A stretch of 8,615 nucleotides of DNA from Nostoc sp. CHAB 5715 (GTDB lineage: Bacteria > Cyanobacteriota > Cyanobacteriia > Cyanobacteriales > Nostocaceae): contig NZ_JAIVFR010000223.1 of assembly GCF_020829685.1 (NCBI RefSeq), forward strand, positions 1 through 8,615, in the 5' to 3' direction. The position numbers and the translations under genes are program-made. The notes under the pieces were generated by a model that was not told the DNA's origin, did no database searches, and saw nothing but the letters and a program-made list of their open reading frames with translations. Below are positions 7,571-8,615 of the stretch, one piece after another (position 1 is the first letter of the stretch; each line of letters starts with the position of its first letter).

Positions 7571-7674
7571 CTGTAATACAACGCTATTAATTCTATTGGC
7601 TTGAATTTTACTCCTTATTGCTTATTAGCATCCGAGATTCGATAAACTCAGAATTGCCCCAAGATTTACTTATC
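7571..7674. promoter_or_regulatory. Divergent promoter region between SDR and methyltransferase genes
   Basis: 104 bp between two start codons facing away from each other, so both promoters should be here. The best plus-strand match is TTGCTT (7618-7623), 17 nt, GATAAA (7641-7646), which is weak. No convincing hexamers were found for the minus strand, and neither start has a clear Shine-Dalgarno sequence. Confidence 0.4.
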
Positions 7675-8615
7675 ATGTCCGATTCCCAAACTGTTAGTGC
7701 TGCTGTTGCCAAACTCTACAATACCTACCCCTTTCCGCCAGAAGCCCTGTTGGATGAACCACCTCCAGGCTACAACTGGCGCTGGAATTGGCTAGCTGCT
7801 CATAACTTCTGCACAGGTCAAAAACCCCAAAGGCAAGATATTCGGATTTTAGATGCAGGTTGCGGTACTGGTGTGGGTACAGAGTACTTGGTTCACCTCA
7901 ATCCTCAAGCTTCTGTTGTAGGAATTGACCTCAGTACTGGCGCTTTGGCTGTAGCAAAAGAACGTTGTCAGCGTTCTGGGGCTACCCGCGTTGAATTTCA
8001 TCACCTCAGTTTGTTTGATGTGGAACAATTGCCGGGTGAGTTTGATTTAATTAACTGTGTTGGCGTTTTGCATCATACTTCCGATCCAATTCGCGGTATT
8101 CAAGCTTTGGCGAAGAAGTTAGCCCCAGGTGGCTTGATGCACATTTTTGTGTATGGGGAGTTGGGGCGTTGGGAAATTCAACTCATGCAAAAAGCGATCG
8201 CACTTATTCAAGGTGACAAAAAAGGCGACTACCGCGATGGTGTCCAAGTCGGACGACAAATATTTGCATCTTTACCAGAAAATAACCGAATTGTCAAATA
8301 CGATAAGCAGCGTTGGTCATTAGAAAATCACAAAGATGAAAACTTTGCGGATATGTACGTTCATCCCCAAGAAATTGACTACAACATTGAGACGCTGTTT
8401 GAATTAATAGATGCTTCGGGATTGGAGTTTGTTGGTTTCTCGAATCCGAGTTTTTGGGATTTGGAGAGACTTTTAGGCAAAGCACCAGAGTTAGTAGAAC
8501 GGGCAAAACAATTGAGCGATCGCCAGCTTTACCGCCTGATAGAATTACTAGATCCAGAAGTAACTCATTACGAGTTTTTCCTCGGTCGTTCTCCCTTAAT
8601 CAAGTCCGACTGGTC
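7675..8615 (+). CDS. Class I SAM-dependent methyltransferase (partial, runs off right edge)
   Basis: Open from the ATG at 7675 to the window end, 313 residues without a stop. Residues 58-69 (ILDAGCGTGVGT) are motif I for S-adenosylmethionine binding; GIDLS at 83-87 with Asp85 is the acidic motif II that holds the ribose; DLINCVGVLHH at 124-134 and APGG at 150-153 are the later Rossmann motifs. The N-terminus (LYNTYPFPPEALLDEPPPGYNWRWNW, given as two parts: LYNTYPFPPE, then PPGYNWRWNW) precedes the domain by about 55 residues, and a long C-terminal region follows from about 165. The substrate is unknown; such proteins in cyanobacteria are mostly annotated only as methyltransferases. HIP1 octamers lie at 8194-8201 and 8516-8523. 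The true length cannot be given. Confidence 0.9.
   Translation, partial: MSDSQTVSAAVAKLYNTYPFPPEALLDEPPPGYNWRWNWLAAHNFCTGQKPQRQDIRILDAGCGTGVGTEYLVHLNPQASVVGIDLSTGALAVAKERCQRSGATRVEFHHLSLFDVEQLPGEFDLINCVGVLHHTSDPIRGIQALAKKLAPGGLMHIFVYGELGRWEIQLMQKAIALIQGDKKGDYRDGVQVGRQIFASLPENNRIVKYDKQRWSLENHKDENFADMYVHPQEIDYNIETLFELIDASGLEFVGFSNPSFWDLERLLGKAPELVERAKQLSDRQLYRLIELLDPEVTHYEFFLGRSPLIKSDW

Noticed and set aside
8294..8506. Minus-strand open frame of 70 codons
   Set aside because: Antisense to the methyltransferase coding region, low-complexity translation, no ribosome site.

Overview
The window looks like chromosomal DNA from a filamentous, heterocyst-forming cyanobacterium (Nostoc/Anabaena type). 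Three things point there. A large phycobilisome core-membrane linker gene (apcE) with four linker repeats reads very much like the Nostocales protein as I remember it. Six copies of the cyanobacterial HIP1 octamer GCGATCGC lie at 938, 4262, 6056, 7491, 8194 and 8516. Non-coding DNA carries heptamer tandem repeats of the kind known from this group.

Left part (1-3.8 kb, minus strand): apcE, followed after a 392-bp spacer by the first codons of what is almost certainly apcA at the left edge, so this is the apcE-apcA(-apcB-apcC) phycobilisome core operon. The spacer holds two different heptamer repeat arrays, a nested hairpin, and a possible separate apcA promoter with a small dyad at its expected start point. 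The C-terminal end of apcE runs into one of the heptamer arrays, which supplies its last five residues and its stop codon.

Middle (3.68-4.36 kb): a long gene-poor region with a candidate apcE promoter, several short palindromes, a decayed heptamer array and a 49-residue exported peptide that looks like the remnant of a longer gene.

Toxin-antitoxin array (4.37-6.29 kb, plus strand): two tandem modules, each a HicB-like antitoxin followed by a PIN-domain (VapC-type) RNase toxin, then a third, headless copy of the PIN gene. The last about 127 bp of the three PIN genes are almost identical while their front halves differ strongly, so the array looks like a duplication undergoing gene conversion or recombination.

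Right part: a barstar-family inhibitor gene without a visible barnase partner (minus), a short-chain dehydrogenase/reductase (minus), and, divergent from it, a class I SAM-dependent methyltransferase (plus) that runs off the right edge. No tRNA, rRNA, CRISPR array or transposase was recognised. The most unusual items are the repeat-encoded end of apcE with G-quadruplex potential at its stop codon, the HicB-like/PIN pairing in a recombining tandem array, and the similar layout (dyad just downstream of the -10) of the two candidate phycobilisome promoters.
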